A stretch of DNA of 64,000 nucleotides. Source: Cornus controversa (taxonomy: Eukaryota; Streptophyta; Magnoliopsida; Cornales; Cornaceae). Below the pieces are notes generated by a model. The model did no database searches. It saw only the letters and a program-made list of their open reading frames with translations, and was not told the origin of the DNA. The stretch covers positions 15,879,541 through 15,943,540 of the forward strand of contig CM048849.1 in the NCBI GenBank assembly GCA_026545225.1, written 5' to 3'. Below are positions 44,909 through 56,393 of this stretch, piece by piece. Made by a program: the position numbers and the translations under genes. Within the stretch, counting starts at the first letter, position 1; every line of letters starts with the position of its first letter.

Positions 44909-47408
44909 TGTAGAGACCATGCCCAATTTTGATCGATTTTCAATTTTTTTCATCATTTATTACTTTAAGTGCATTTTAAATGATATTTAACATGTTTTGA
45001 ATACGGGAAATATGTTTGGAGAGTTGTATTAGGGTTTTGGAAACTTTTAGAAAAGTTTGACTTTTTGGTCAACGGGAGCCCCGGGATGAGGTTAAGTGAG
45101 TCCAAAAATTTCAGAAAACTTTTGAAATATTTTATTTTTGGTTATGAACCAAATGAAAATTTTAGAGTGTTAAGGAAGTTATTTCAAGACCAACAAAGTT
45201 TTTAAAATTGAAAACGGAGATCAGGAGGGTACGTTAAGTGGCTCGGAGGCAAAACGATCATTTCGTATCCCAAGGAGTGAGAAAAATATCAAAAGGGGTC
45301 TGGGATATTTCATTTTACAGATCCCCTTCTCTCTAAACTCCCCCATTTCATCTCTCTCCCTTCTCTCTAGATTTCAGACTAGTTAGGGTGTGATTTGGAA
45401 GCTCCCGAAGAAGGGAAGTGCGTAGGGGACACCAAGGGCTTCAGTTTGAACCGAACAAAGTCTCCGATTTGAGAAGTTGAAAGGGCTGGAATTTTCAAAA
45501 GTTGGATCCCACATTTGATATTTGAGGTAGGGGTGTGAATACTTTATTTACTTTAATTCTATAGGTCTTTTAAATTGTGACATGAAAGATAGTTTGAGAT
45601 TTCTTGAGTTTATATATGTGTGTGTGTGTGTGTGTGATTTATGCATATGTATGTCTAACATGTTAGTTTGGGCTTATATATGTTGCATATGTGATTTTAT
45701 GATTATGAGTGCAAATTGTTGAAATTGTGTTCAATTGACGAAAATATGAAAATATGAGTTTTTATATAGAATTGTGCATGAAAGATATGATTTTTCTTAA
45801 AAAAATGCATGAGCATGATGATTTTCATGAGATAAGTGGAATGACATTGTGACAACTTTGAGTGAAGAAGGAAAAATGCATTTTTTGATAAATGCATTGC
45901 ATTGTGTAGATTATGTACAATTATATGATAATATGCACTATATGAAAAATAAGGTTTTTGGGGTGTGACAACATTGAGAATTAAGATAAGGGAATGACCC
46001 CTAGGGTAAAAGACCCAAAACTTGGCTAAGCCGATGGCATATCCGTCGAAATAGTAAACCGAGAAGCATAAGTAGAGTTTGGGTGCTGAAGAGACCCTTG
46101 CTATTGGAGTGATAAGCTAGTCCCCATTGAATTAATTTCCAGAGCTATGTGGTGTGAGTTATATTTATATGAATTGTGACTTGTTTAGTTTGTTATATAT
46201 ATATGAAATGTGAAGCATCACGCATGATTTATAAAATGTAATTATTTATGGGTAAAAATCATGAATAATTGTCATATAAATTTGTAATGATTTCATATGC
46301 CTGTATGGATCCCGAGTTAGAGTAGAGATGGATGGATCATTCCTACTGAGCCGCTGTGGTGCTCACCCCCTATTTTCAAACTCTTTTCAGATAAGTCACC
46401 AATGGAGGATGAGGCATTATTGGTTGATGGACGTCGAAGTTATTTTTTATGTTTTAACTTTTTGAGATGTAGATAGATTTCCATGTCGGCTTGTGGCATG
46501 TGGGCTAGATTGAAAGCATCGTATTTACATTTGGTTCATGTTGGTACAGTTTAGTTTCAAAGGTAATGACCATATATGGATTATATGTGACTTTTGGGGT
46601 ATGGATGGATAAATGTTGGTTTTGTTCCCACTATGTATAGTCCTTGGATATGAATGTTTGGGGTATGATTGATCATGAGGATGATTTAATTCTTCTGAAT
46701 GATGTAGGTTCCTTTCTTGCGTGATTTTAGAGTTGTATGAAATGATAATGATAATGATAGTAGAAGGGACTTAGATGCCAAAAATGGTCAATTGCATAGT
46801 TGCAGGATTTGGGCACTTCGATGCATCAAAACGTGCACTTCGATGCATCAAAAAACCTGCAGGATTTTGAGAAACCAAAATTCCTGAGAGTGGTTTTTGA
46901 GTGATACTTGTGCGATGCATCGAAATCATCATTTTGATGCCTTAAAATCACTATTCACAACATGGTCCGAAATTTGCCCAAACTTCAATCGGGCATAACT
47001 TGTTCGTTTGAAATCGAAATTGAGTGTGATTTTTTTTAAAATTAATTATTTTTGAATCCTCTATCCAATAATGAGGTTTTTAGTTTCAAGTTCTACTCAC
47101 ACAAGGAGTTGAGTTCTGTAATTGAGGGGTTATGTAAGTATGGCTTGATGTGGGGCTCATGAGGTTGGTTGTGGTTGAGGTTGATTTAGCACATCCATGT
47201 GCAAGGAAAGAATTAAGCTTCCATAGTATTTGAGAGTGATGAGAGTTCATTAGGGATTAATGAATGTGTTCACCTTCAGTTTTTGAATAACAGAAATCGG
47301 GGCATAAGAATAAATATGGTATTAGAGCGCGGTACCATTGTGGTTGGAGTGTGAATAATTAGTCCCAGTCACCTTCAATTTTCAGAGAATGGAAATTGGG
47401 GCGTGACA
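44909..47408 (+). repeat. 3' LTR of the chromovirus
   Basis: 2500 bp, begins TGTAGAGACC and ends GTGACA. It lacks the 3.6 kb insertion present in the 5' LTR and so gives the uninterrupted structure. A primer-site-like tggtattagagc lies inside it at 47317-47328. It has fewer TTCGATGCATC motifs (about 46814-46935) than the 5' LTR. Confidence 0.87.
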
Positions 47409-48985
47409 ACAACAATGCCCAATAAGAATGCCCCAACCCACCTAGGCATCGACCCAATATCGACCTACATGATATGCAACCATGATGTCGCTACACTACA
47501 TGACATATGTCAATGTTCTCATGTTCAACACTTCTCGAATGCAATTCAACAAATATGCATTTAACCCATATAACATGCTTAACAGTTAAAATGCATGAGC
47601 ATCAAGAAAGTTACATCTTCTTTGATCATAGTCCGATATATAGACATGATTGGTTAATTCAGACGATCATGTGGTGTTAGGCCACTCCGATGACACCAAA
47701 GTGTTGGTCAACTTCGATGACACTTGTATGTCGGGGCAACTCTGATGATCATACACTTATGACATTATATAAACCCTACACTAATGATTAGGTAACTCCG
47801 ATGATCACTACACTTGGGGTATGATTGGGCATATCCGACGATCATCCCATTGTGAGTATTCTCACCACTTCAAACACATGGTTGGTCATCTCCGAATTTC
47901 ATGTATATCATACTTGGATAACACTCTGATAAACACATATACATGCTCATAAGACATATATACATCACATAGCATATAATTTCTACGCTCTTCAATGCAC
48001 ATTCTTACTATAATCATTTTAGCATGCATTCCATTTACACAATTCCGATATAATCACACATATGCTACAATTCTTGCACATTGATCACACATGCGTACAT
48101 TTCTCCGTATATCAATTATGCTTTCATTCCATATACATTGCATGTATAAATACACAATTCATCATATATCTTAATTTAAACATTCCTAGCATGCATAATT
48201 ACATAATGTAAAGGGGAGGAATAATTCGCTCAACTCACACCACTCATCCATACATGCTAGCACACCTTACACAATCCTAAATTCACCCATACCCTATAAT
48301 CGATAACTAATAGGGAAGAAACACCCCTACCTCAAGTTTGGAGCCTTCCTCTAGTAAACTTAAAATCACCAAACTTCAAGTTTGTCCACATTGCACTTTC
48401 TTTTCGTGGAACTATAAACCAGAACAAGCAGAATGAACTTTTCTTCTTAGACAAAGCCTGAATCCAAACTTCACTCAACCCTAATTTTCAAAACTCTCCA
48501 ATGGAGGACTTTGAAACCCCAAAGTGAAGAGAAAGATGAGGGGACTAACTTTCTTTCTTGGAGCAAGCTCTAAATCTCACTTTAAAGTGTTCAAAACCAA
48601 AGAAGAATAATGGAGAAGAAGAAAAGCTTGAGAGGTCTTCAATTGTTGATTTTATATATCTCAATATGCTGTCCCAGTAATATACACTTAAGTGTATTGA
48701 CACCTCACCAAGGACAAAATGACTATTTTGCTCTTAAGCCACTTAACCTATCTCCCGAGCTCAGTTTTCAATTTTAAAAGACGCTACTGCTCCAAAATCA
48801 CATCCTTAACTTATTAAACATTTCATTGGGTTCAAAATCAAAAATAAATATTTTTAAATTTTTGGGCCCACCTGACCCATTTCCCGAGGCCCGCCGATCC
48901 AAAATTCTCAAATTTATCCAAACAATCCCAAAACTTCCCAGAACCTTGAAACAAGTTCCCAAACATGTTCACACTCAACGCCTCA
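47409..48985 (-). mobile_element. Minus-oriented Gypsy LTR, right part
   Basis: Continuation of the LTR started at 28639. It holds a tandem motif of the type AACTCCGATGATCA at about 47670-47940, then an AT-rich part, then a block at 48695-48985 that parallels 27935-28170 in the related LTR (for example ..TTAAGCCACTTAACCTA and CCCGAGGCCC). It seems to lose its last 100 bases or so before the Copia LTR begins. The exact border near 48985 is uncertain. Confidence 0.5.
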
Positions 48986-49507
48986 CCTCTCTGTCTCACC
49001 TAACCTTATCATTATCTATATAAATGTTTATATCTGAATCCCATCACTTTATCTCAGCCACATGATATATCCTATATAAATGTCTATCTATATCAGTCGA
49101 AAAAAGATATATCTCATCTCCTCACTCTTCTTACATAGTGCACTCATCACTCTTATGTAAAACTCTATATATGCACCGAATGATAGTGAATGCCCCATTT
49201 CCTTATGAATTTCTTTATCTATTTATAGGTCCACCTTTTAGGGTTTCATTTGCCTTAACAAACTAATTTATAAAACTACCCTTTTAATAAACAAACCAAT
49301 TTTCCCTTTGAATTGAAATGCCCAGAACATCCCTGCAACTAAGTTAAAGCATATACATGGAAAATATATAAAAGAGCAAGATAATTTAATTAAATCATGA
49401 AGTTAAACTCTAAAAATGCATTTAGTGTAAAATGACACTAATGCCCCTACAAATCTTTTTGACATTTAAACCTCGGCAAACATGTTCATGGGCTTCCTAG
49501 ACTATCA
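48986..49507 (-). repeat. 3' LTR of the SIRE-like Copia element (probably truncated)
   Basis: Begins TGATAGTCTAGG at 49507 on the minus strand, directly after a purine-rich tract (aaaagggggagat, complement of 49508-49520). A CTATAAATA box is at about 49219-49227. I could not place a clean CA end, so the far limit is a guess based on where Gypsy LTR similarity starts. Confidence 0.6.
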
Positions 49508-49699
49508 ATCTCCCCCTTTTGCCTTTTAAGGTTAAAAACCTAACCTATTACCCTAACTTTTTTCTCCCTCTTTCTGACAATGAAAGTCAAAAGGGTAGTA
49601 AAATAGAAAGCTAGTAGGGAGGAAGGGTGAGACCTAAAATAGTGCAGAGAGTCTCAAAATGGGTCAGAGGCAAGGGTTTTGTCATAATATCTACTAACT

Positions 49700-51062
49700 G
49701 TGCCTCAATATTGATATATTCGATGAGTATATTGTCTTTTTGTACATTATCCCTTAGGAAGTGATACTTAATGTCTATGTGTTTGTTTCGATTATGTAAA
49801 ATGTGATTTTTACTAATAGCAATTGCACTTTGATTATCACAAAAAATGGTAGTAGGAGTAGAAAATTCAATGCATAGATCTATGAAACCACATTATTTGT
49901 AAACATATAACAACATCCCGAGGTGCTTTTTTGATCAATTTGTGAACCACCCCAATTGACATCGGAGAAGGCCACAAGAGACAACACTGAAGAGGGGGTA
50001 TAGTGCAATCCGAGTCTAGTGGTGCCTTTAATATATCTAAGGATCCTTTTGACAGCTTTCAAATGTGAGACTCTAGGATCACTCTAAAATTTAGCAACTA
50101 AACCAACTGCAAACATGATGTTAGGTCTTAATGCAGTGAGGTATAGAATACTCCTATCATAGACCAGTAAAGTGTATTATCAGTAAGGTCAATAGTACAT
50201 TCTTTAGACAATTTTTTGGTGACACACATGGGAGTAGACATTGGTTGAGAATCATCCATGTTAAATTTTTTCAAAATTTCTTTTGCATACTTCTCTTGAG
50301 ATATGAATATACCTTTAGCATGATGAATGACTTGAAGTCCTAAGAAGTATTTCAAAGTACCTAACATGGACATCTCAAACTTAGATTGTATAAGTGCCGT
50401 AAATTAAGTAGTTTGACTCAAGTGTGAACCACAAAACATGATATCAACCACATAGATTTGTAAAATTAAAAAATTTGAGTTAGAGTGCCTCACATAGAGT
50501 GTGTCATTGACCTTTCTTCTTTGGAAACCTTATTCAATAAGAAAGGAGTGGAGTTTGTCATACCATGCCCTTGGAGCTTGCTTGAGTCCATAAAGTGCTT
50601 TTCTGAGCTTGAGAACATGTTGAGGATCCTTTGTATCGACAAATCCCTCAAGTTGCTCAATGTATACTTCCTCTGATAAATCACCATTTAGAAAAGCATA
50701 CTTGACATCCATTTGATAGACCATTACTCTCTTGTAACATGCAAAGGAGAGAAGCATTCGGATTGACTCTAATTGAGCAACTGGAGCAAAAGTCTTGTAA
50801 TAGTCTAATTCGACAATTTGAGCAAATCCTTTACAGACAAGTCGAGCTTTATTTCTGATGATTGTCCTTTCCTCATTCATCTTGTTTTGGTAGATCCACT
50901 TGGAGCCAATAACATTCTTATTGTTTGGCTTGGGCATAAGAATCCAGGTATAATTCTTCTCAATTTGATATAGTTCTTCTTGTATCACTGTTATCCAATC
51001 AGGGTCATCTTTTGCTTTAAAGTAGTTCTTTGGTTCAATAGAGGATAACATAGCAAAATGAC
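49700..51062 (-). pseudogene. SIRE-like Copia reverse transcriptase and RNase H
   Basis: The RT N-terminal half (50530-51051) is open and has RNKARLVCKGFAQ, FAPVAQLESIRMLL and QMDVKYAFLNGDL. After a stop near 50528 the catalytic box reads YVVDIM at about 50440-50457: the first Asp of YVDD is Val (codon at 50446-50448). The LGTLKYFLGLQV block is at about 50340, followed by more stops. An RNase H block (AVKRILRYIKGTTRLGLHYT) is at 49880-50062, with stops downstream to about 49700. The enzyme could not work even without the stops. Confidence 0.85.
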
Positions 51063-52507
51063 TGATGTGGTCTCAATTTCACTTAACCACTCGCAATAGA
51101 ATGAATCCTCGTAGGATAGGGCTATATAGAGGGTGTCGAACCTCAAGGACTTGTCAGGTTGAATTGTTATGTTACTTAGTATTTAAATTAATTAAAAAAT
51201 AATTATTGATGTTTGATCTTGAATTTAATTAAGAAAATTAAAGCTATTTGTAAATTTAATTTATGAAATTTAATCAGGAGGAGAAGGTCATGGGAATTGA
51301 CTTCACCACTAACCTTCTGACAATGACAATTGTACTAATTTGGGGCGTTTAATCTATGCATTTAGAAAAGAATGGCTACAAGCCCAATTTAGTTCTATCA
51401 AGAGGATTCGTTCAACATACAATTAAGCATAACTCGTCTTCACTTAGCATGGCCTATATATCTGATTTACTAATGATATGATAACTCATCTTCGCTTAGT
51501 ATGAATTATCAAAACTCTAAGTTGAACGATCTGTGAAAATTATTGTATAACCGGTCTTAACAAAATAACAGAAGTTAAAAATAACCAATCCTAATAATGC
51601 AAATTTACATTCATTCTACAAGAACAAGAGTTAATATGCAATGAAATAATCCATTAAAATTCAAACTAATAGCACAAGTATTATTTAAGTCTTGGTTATA
51701 CAATCAATGCACAAATTAAATCGTTCCCAAATTAATATACAAATTAAAATATTGAAAGATAGGTTAGGGTTACGTCACTTCCCCGGAATGGTGTTCAACC
51801 GCTCATGATCGGAGGTCCAGGCTTGAACGATAATGAAAACGCCATTTTCTTACCTGTATCATCACGAATCACCTCTATATATCTCTCTCTGTTTCTCTCC
51901 TTCCCCATTTTCCTTCTTTTACTTTGTAAAGAAAACAACCATGGGACACCTCGCCTCCCCAAAGTGGCAAATGCGCATAAGAAAATAGTATTTGCGCCTT
52001 TAAAAGTGGCATTTGCGCCCAAAAAGTGGTAGTTGCGCAAATAGGAAAGAAAGTTCCATAAACATCCGTTTTAGGAAATTTTCGTGAACTATGAAATTGT
52101 ACAGAATTAAATTTCCTTCAACCCACGCAAAATTTGGGTCATTTTGACAATCTTGTATAGATTTATGGTCTGAATACCAAAACGGGTCCAAAATTTTTTA
52201 GGCCTGAATTGGCTCAATCTTCAATGTGAATAGGCCCATGCTCCTTTTCTTTATTTAAATTCATTTCTAGCCCATTTCTTCAGTCTATTTAGTTTGGATC
52301 TTCAATATAAACATATCTCATGGGTCAAACTTCAGCTTCCTGCTAAAATAGCACCATCTGTAGCCTGATTGCGCCATTATTAATCAGAATTACCCTTAAT
52401 CACCTGAAATCATAAAAAGATTAAAATTATTAATAAAAATATAAAATAAATATTACTAATTCATATAATTTTAGGGACATTGAATACACAACATTCATTG
52501 CTCATCA
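51063..52507 (-). mobile_element. Solo LTR (Athila-related) inside the Copia pol
   Basis: 1445 bp. The minus strand begins TGATGAGCAATGAATG at 52507 and ends CCACATCA at 51063. Flanks ATGAC (51058-51062) and GTGAC (52508-52512) match in four of five bases. The layout and the end motif around CCTATCCTACGAGGATTC resemble the Athila-like LTRs at 61769 and 30971, but the sequences are clearly different subfamilies. It separates integrase from RT; without it and one duplication copy the Copia frame continues. TTTGCGCC-type motifs recur at 51965-52040. Confidence 0.78.
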
Positions 52508-53306
52508 GTGACTATGCTCATCCTCAACTAAAAGTGGTAATGCCTTCTTCTTAGCTCTTGTGAGAGTCTTTCCTTCATTGTTGTCCAGAATATTTTCTTG
52601 TTGGACTTCCTTTTGTAGATTTGGGTATCGAGGTTCTCTTTTTTCTTCTTCAACAGTAATGGATAAGTGAGGTTGCTCATTTTTCTTTTCGGCTTCTGGA
52701 GGAAGATCTTCTTCAGAGTCTTCCTTTATAGTGATGCCCTCCTCATCAATCTTCACATGAATGGATTTCACCATTTTCTTGGTTCTCAAGTTATAACATC
52801 TGTAGGCTTTACTCTTTGTAGAATATACCAAAAAGATGCCTTCATCAGCTCTTGAGTCAAACTTTTTTAGATTATCATGGTTATTGTAGATGAAGCATTT
52901 ATTTCCAAAGATTTTGAAGTAATGCACAGTTGCAAGATTCCCAAACCATAAGTCAAAAGGTGTCTTTGTCGAACTTGATCTCAGAAGAGATCTGTTGATA
53001 ATATAGACCGCTGTGTTTACCACTTCTGCCCAAAAACCCTTGGATAAATTCTTCTCAAACTGAAATATTTTGCCCATTTCTTGAACTATTCTGTTTCTTC
53101 TTTCAACTACCCCATTTTGTTGAGGTGTTCTAACTACTGAGAATTCTTTCTTGATTCCCTTTGAGTTACAAAAATCACTGCATTCGATCTAAATCTTTTA
53201 ACCCTGCAACTTTTTTCATTTTTACAAGGTTAACAAACTTTTTGAAATGAATTATAGCTTCAGATTTTTCTTTAAGAAAATAAATCCAAGTCATTATACT
53301 ATAATC
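52508..53306 (-). pseudogene. SIRE-like Copia integrase, C-terminal part
   Basis: The block at 52508-53077 has the Copia integrase C-terminal pattern (SKGFWAEVVNTAVYIINRSL, then TPFDLWFGNLATVHYFKIFG and DEGIFLVYSTKSKAYRCYN). Upstream (53080-53300) is the end of the catalytic core with a frameshift and stops (LNKMG near 53110 for the usual QNGV). Its N-terminal part lies at 63260-63630 beyond the Athila-like insertion. Confidence 0.82.
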
Positions 53307-54134
53307 TGATAGGCGTTGAATGTTTTGCATTCTAGCCACTTAACTTGCGTATTTTATTCTCTTAGTGATAGATTATTTTATTATTATACTTCGTTTTAGT
53401 GTTTTCTGTATTTTCAGAGCCTTAATGATTATGTCAGTTAAAACCATGATTTTGAGCTTTTAAAGATGACATGCAAGAGGGTTAGATGAAGCCTACATCA
53501 AAGAGATCCATTCAACTATTTATTTCAACTCAAATCAGCCAAAGAAGAGGTCTAAGAGAATTACAGCTGCTTAAGAAGGTTTCGGGCCTGAAGCCCAATT
53601 CTGTGCTTAATACAATCTTAATTCCGTTTTAAAAAATGAACCAGAAGTGTTATTTTTGAGCCTCAAATTGATTTAATTGTCATGTGAATTGAATGAAATT
53701 CGATTCTGCACACTTTTGTATTTCACAAAAATTTCGTAAATTGGACTTCTAGTGGGTCAAAAGTTGGGCCGAACGTCAGCCGGAAAAACCCACCTGATTA
53801 GTGCTGCAAGAAAACCTAATTAATTCCTAATTGGATTAGCACTTTGGTGTATTCTCTTGGGGCAATAAAGTGGCAAATTAAAGGCTGAATGGGGGGAGAT
53901 TGGAGAATCTGAGAGAGCTTTTGGACAAAATTGAAGACATACTTTGCAGACCATTAGAGATCGAAGTCTTACGCATAATTCATAAAGATGATGCCTTCTT
54001 CCTCAACTGTTGAAGCTTCTTCTTCTACCATGAGCGGCTAGTTCATCCACTAGGATTTTGATGTAGCCCTAACAAAGCATCAATGGTTTGATTGTTTTAA
54101 TTATTGGGGACCTTTATATACATGCATAGATTGG
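53307..54134 (+). repeat. Truncated 5' LTR of the Athila-like element
   Basis: Begins TGATAGGCGTTGAATG and follows 61769-62596 to the point ACATGCATAGATTG, where it joins gag sequence directly. About 660 bases of LTR, the primer site and the leader are missing. The element cannot prime its own reverse transcription. Confidence 0.85.
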
Positions 54135-55617
54135 GCAGACTCAAGAGGACCCTTACAAGCATCTAGATGAATTCATTGAAGTGTGCTCAACTACTAAAAT
54201 CTACAACTTCTCTGAAGATGCTTTCAGAATGAAACTTTTTCCATTCTCCCTGAAAGATAAAGCAAAGTATTGGTTCAATTCTCTACCGACAGGTTCTATC
54301 ATGACTTGGACTCAGATGCAACATGAGTTTCTCAAGAAGTATTTTCTGATAGGGAAGACCAATCAGTTCAGACGTGCTATCACTGGTTTCTCCCAACATG
54401 AGGGGGAACAATTTTATGAGACATGGAAAAGATTCAAGGACCTTCTTAGGAAGTGTCCTCATCATCAAGTTCCTAAGTGGCAACTAGTGCAGAGTTTTCA
54501 TAAAGGGTTGATAGAAGCCTATAGAAAGATGGTTGATGCATCTTGTGGAGGTACTTTTATGTTAAAGAGTGAAGAAGAGGCATGGACCTTATTTGAAAAT
54601 CTTAGTGACAACTCTTTATAACATGTGTCCTCTACTCGTTCTAGCAGACCTGCCACTACAAGAAAGACTGATGGGATTTTTGAGGTTGGTGCTTCAGAAA
54701 CTATGCCAACCGACATTGATTTAATTGCACAGAAGGTAGCAGCAATTATGGCTGCCAATCAAACTACTTCTACTTCAAATTCTTCATTGCTAGGCCTTTG
54801 TGAATTTTGCTCTAGTCCTATGCATAATGTGAACAATTGTCCTTCGATGGGGCAATTTTATGATGTTCAACATGAGCAAGTCCAAGCTGCATTCACTGGA
54901 CCAATGAATCCTCCACGAGGTAATACTTACAATCCTACATGGAGGAATCATCCTAGTTTTTCTTACAGTAACCAAGGGGCAGCAATGCAACCATCATATC
55001 AACCTAAGAATTTTGTACCTCAACAGCAATATCAAACACAAGTTCCTATGGCACAAAGAATTTCTGCTATTGAAGACAAGTTGACACTCACCTTATCAAA
55101 ATTTGACAATCTTGATTCTATTATAGAGACAGTGTAAGCTACTGCAGCAACAGTACAATCTATAGTTCAGCTAGTGCACTTTCATTCTCAATCTATTGTC
55201 AAACTGGAATCTCAGTTTGGACAGCTTGTTACTTCATTGAGTAAAAAAGAAGAAGGGAAGCTCCCTAGTCAACCAGTTACTAATCCAAGAGGGATGCAAG
55301 CTTCCACAATCAACCCACACCATGAGCAGGTTCAAGCTATTACCACTTTGAGGAGTGGGAAAATAATTGATAATAAGGTGGGAAAAAAGAAAGAAGAAGA
55401 AAAAGTGACCACAAGTCCAAGTGCTGAAATTCCTTATGAGCCCAAGGCTCCTTTCCCACAACATTTTCTTAAAGCATCTAAATTGGGGAAGCAAGGGGAC
55501 AAGCTGCATGACATGATGGAGGTGTTTCGACAAGTGAAGATTAATTTGCCACCACTCCTTGATGCTATCAAACAAATTCCTCCTTATGCTAAATTCTTGA
55601 AGGATTTGTGCATTTAG
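54135..55617 (+). pseudogene. Athila-like gag
   Basis: The 5' end is missing. The capsid region (54181-54621) has FSLKDKAKYWFNSLPTGSI and FLKKYFLIGKTNQFRRAI, as in Athila. A stop follows at 54619-54621. The nucleocapsid part (54625-55137) has LCEFCSSPMHNVNNCP, the Athila zinc-binding pattern, then a Q- and P-rich stretch. A further stop at 55135 precedes 55174-55617 (LESQFGQL, then ITTLRSGK). Only three stops break a frame that is otherwise open, so decay is moderate. Confidence 0.85.
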
Positions 55618-55668
55618 AAAAGGTGTTCTAAAAGTCACGTGCCAAAGAAAGTGATGTTGCCATAACAA

Positions 55669-56387
55669 GTGAGTTCTATAATTCAGCAGTGCACTCCTCC
55701 CAAGTACAAAGATCCTAGTGCCCCAACTATCTCATGCATCATTGGGGAGCACCATGTTGATAAAGCTCTTCTTGATTTGGGTGCAAGTGTGAATTTGCTA
55801 CCCTATTCAATATACTTACAATTGGGCTTAGGAGAATTGAAGCCTACCTCGGTGGTATTGCAATTTACAGATAGATCAACAAAGCAACCCCGTGGGATCA
55901 TTGAAGATGTGCTCATTAAAGTGGACAAGTTCTACTTTCCAATTGATTTTATTGTACTTGACACTGAGCCAGTTCACAACCCAAGGAGGCACATTCCAGT
56001 GATCCTTGGTCGATTGGTCTTAGCTACTGCTGATGCTTGCATAAATTATAGGTCGGGGATCATGGTTCATTTGGCAACATGAATGTCAAGCTTAATGAGT
56101 TCAATGCTATCCAACACCCTCCAGATCAAACTGATGTGTTCTGCATGGATGATATTGATGAATGTGTAGAGGAATTTGTTTCATCCTCTGTATCTCGAAA
56201 CTCCTTGGAGGTATGTAAGTCTCTTTATGACTATGAGACAATTTATGATGAAAAGTTGTGCGAAGAGGTAAATTCTATGCTGGAAGTGGATGCTATTCAG
56301 AATACTCCACCATGGAGAATTTCAATCGAGCCACTCCCTTCTCTCTCTAGCACTCCCCTAGTGCCTTCATTGGAATCCCCTCCATAA
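55669..56387 (+). pseudogene. Athila-like protease
   Basis: The active site reads ALLDLGASVNLLPYS at about 55765-55809; L in DLGAS replaces the usual S/T, which is normal for Athila. The flap and VILGRLVLATADACI block follow (about 55996). A frame change at about 56080 leads into the linker 56079-56387, acidic and with no domain. In the family it matures gag-pol in the particle. Confidence 0.78.
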
Positions 56388-56393
56388 TTAGAG

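Larger units (their letters stand above)
29630..47408 (+). mobile_element. Ty3/Gypsy chromovirus, defective, with two later insertions
   Basis: LTRs 29630-35814 (interrupted) and 44909-47408 begin TGTAGAGAC and end GTGACA. Flanks AAAAC (29625-29629) and ACAAC (47409-47413) match in four of five bases. A Met-tRNA primer site is at 35818-35829. Order: gag, protease, RT, RNase H, integrase, chromodomain. Without the two insertions (30971-34612 and 38529-42644) it would be about 10 kb. The chromodomain and LTR length of about 2.5 kb suggest the Tekay/Del group. Many stops and frameshifts make it non-autonomous. Confidence 0.88.

Noticed and set aside
55234..55668. 144-codon minus-strand frame
   Set aside because: It lies opposite the Athila gag and protease region; it is a shadow frame with hydrophobic composition from AT-rich codons.
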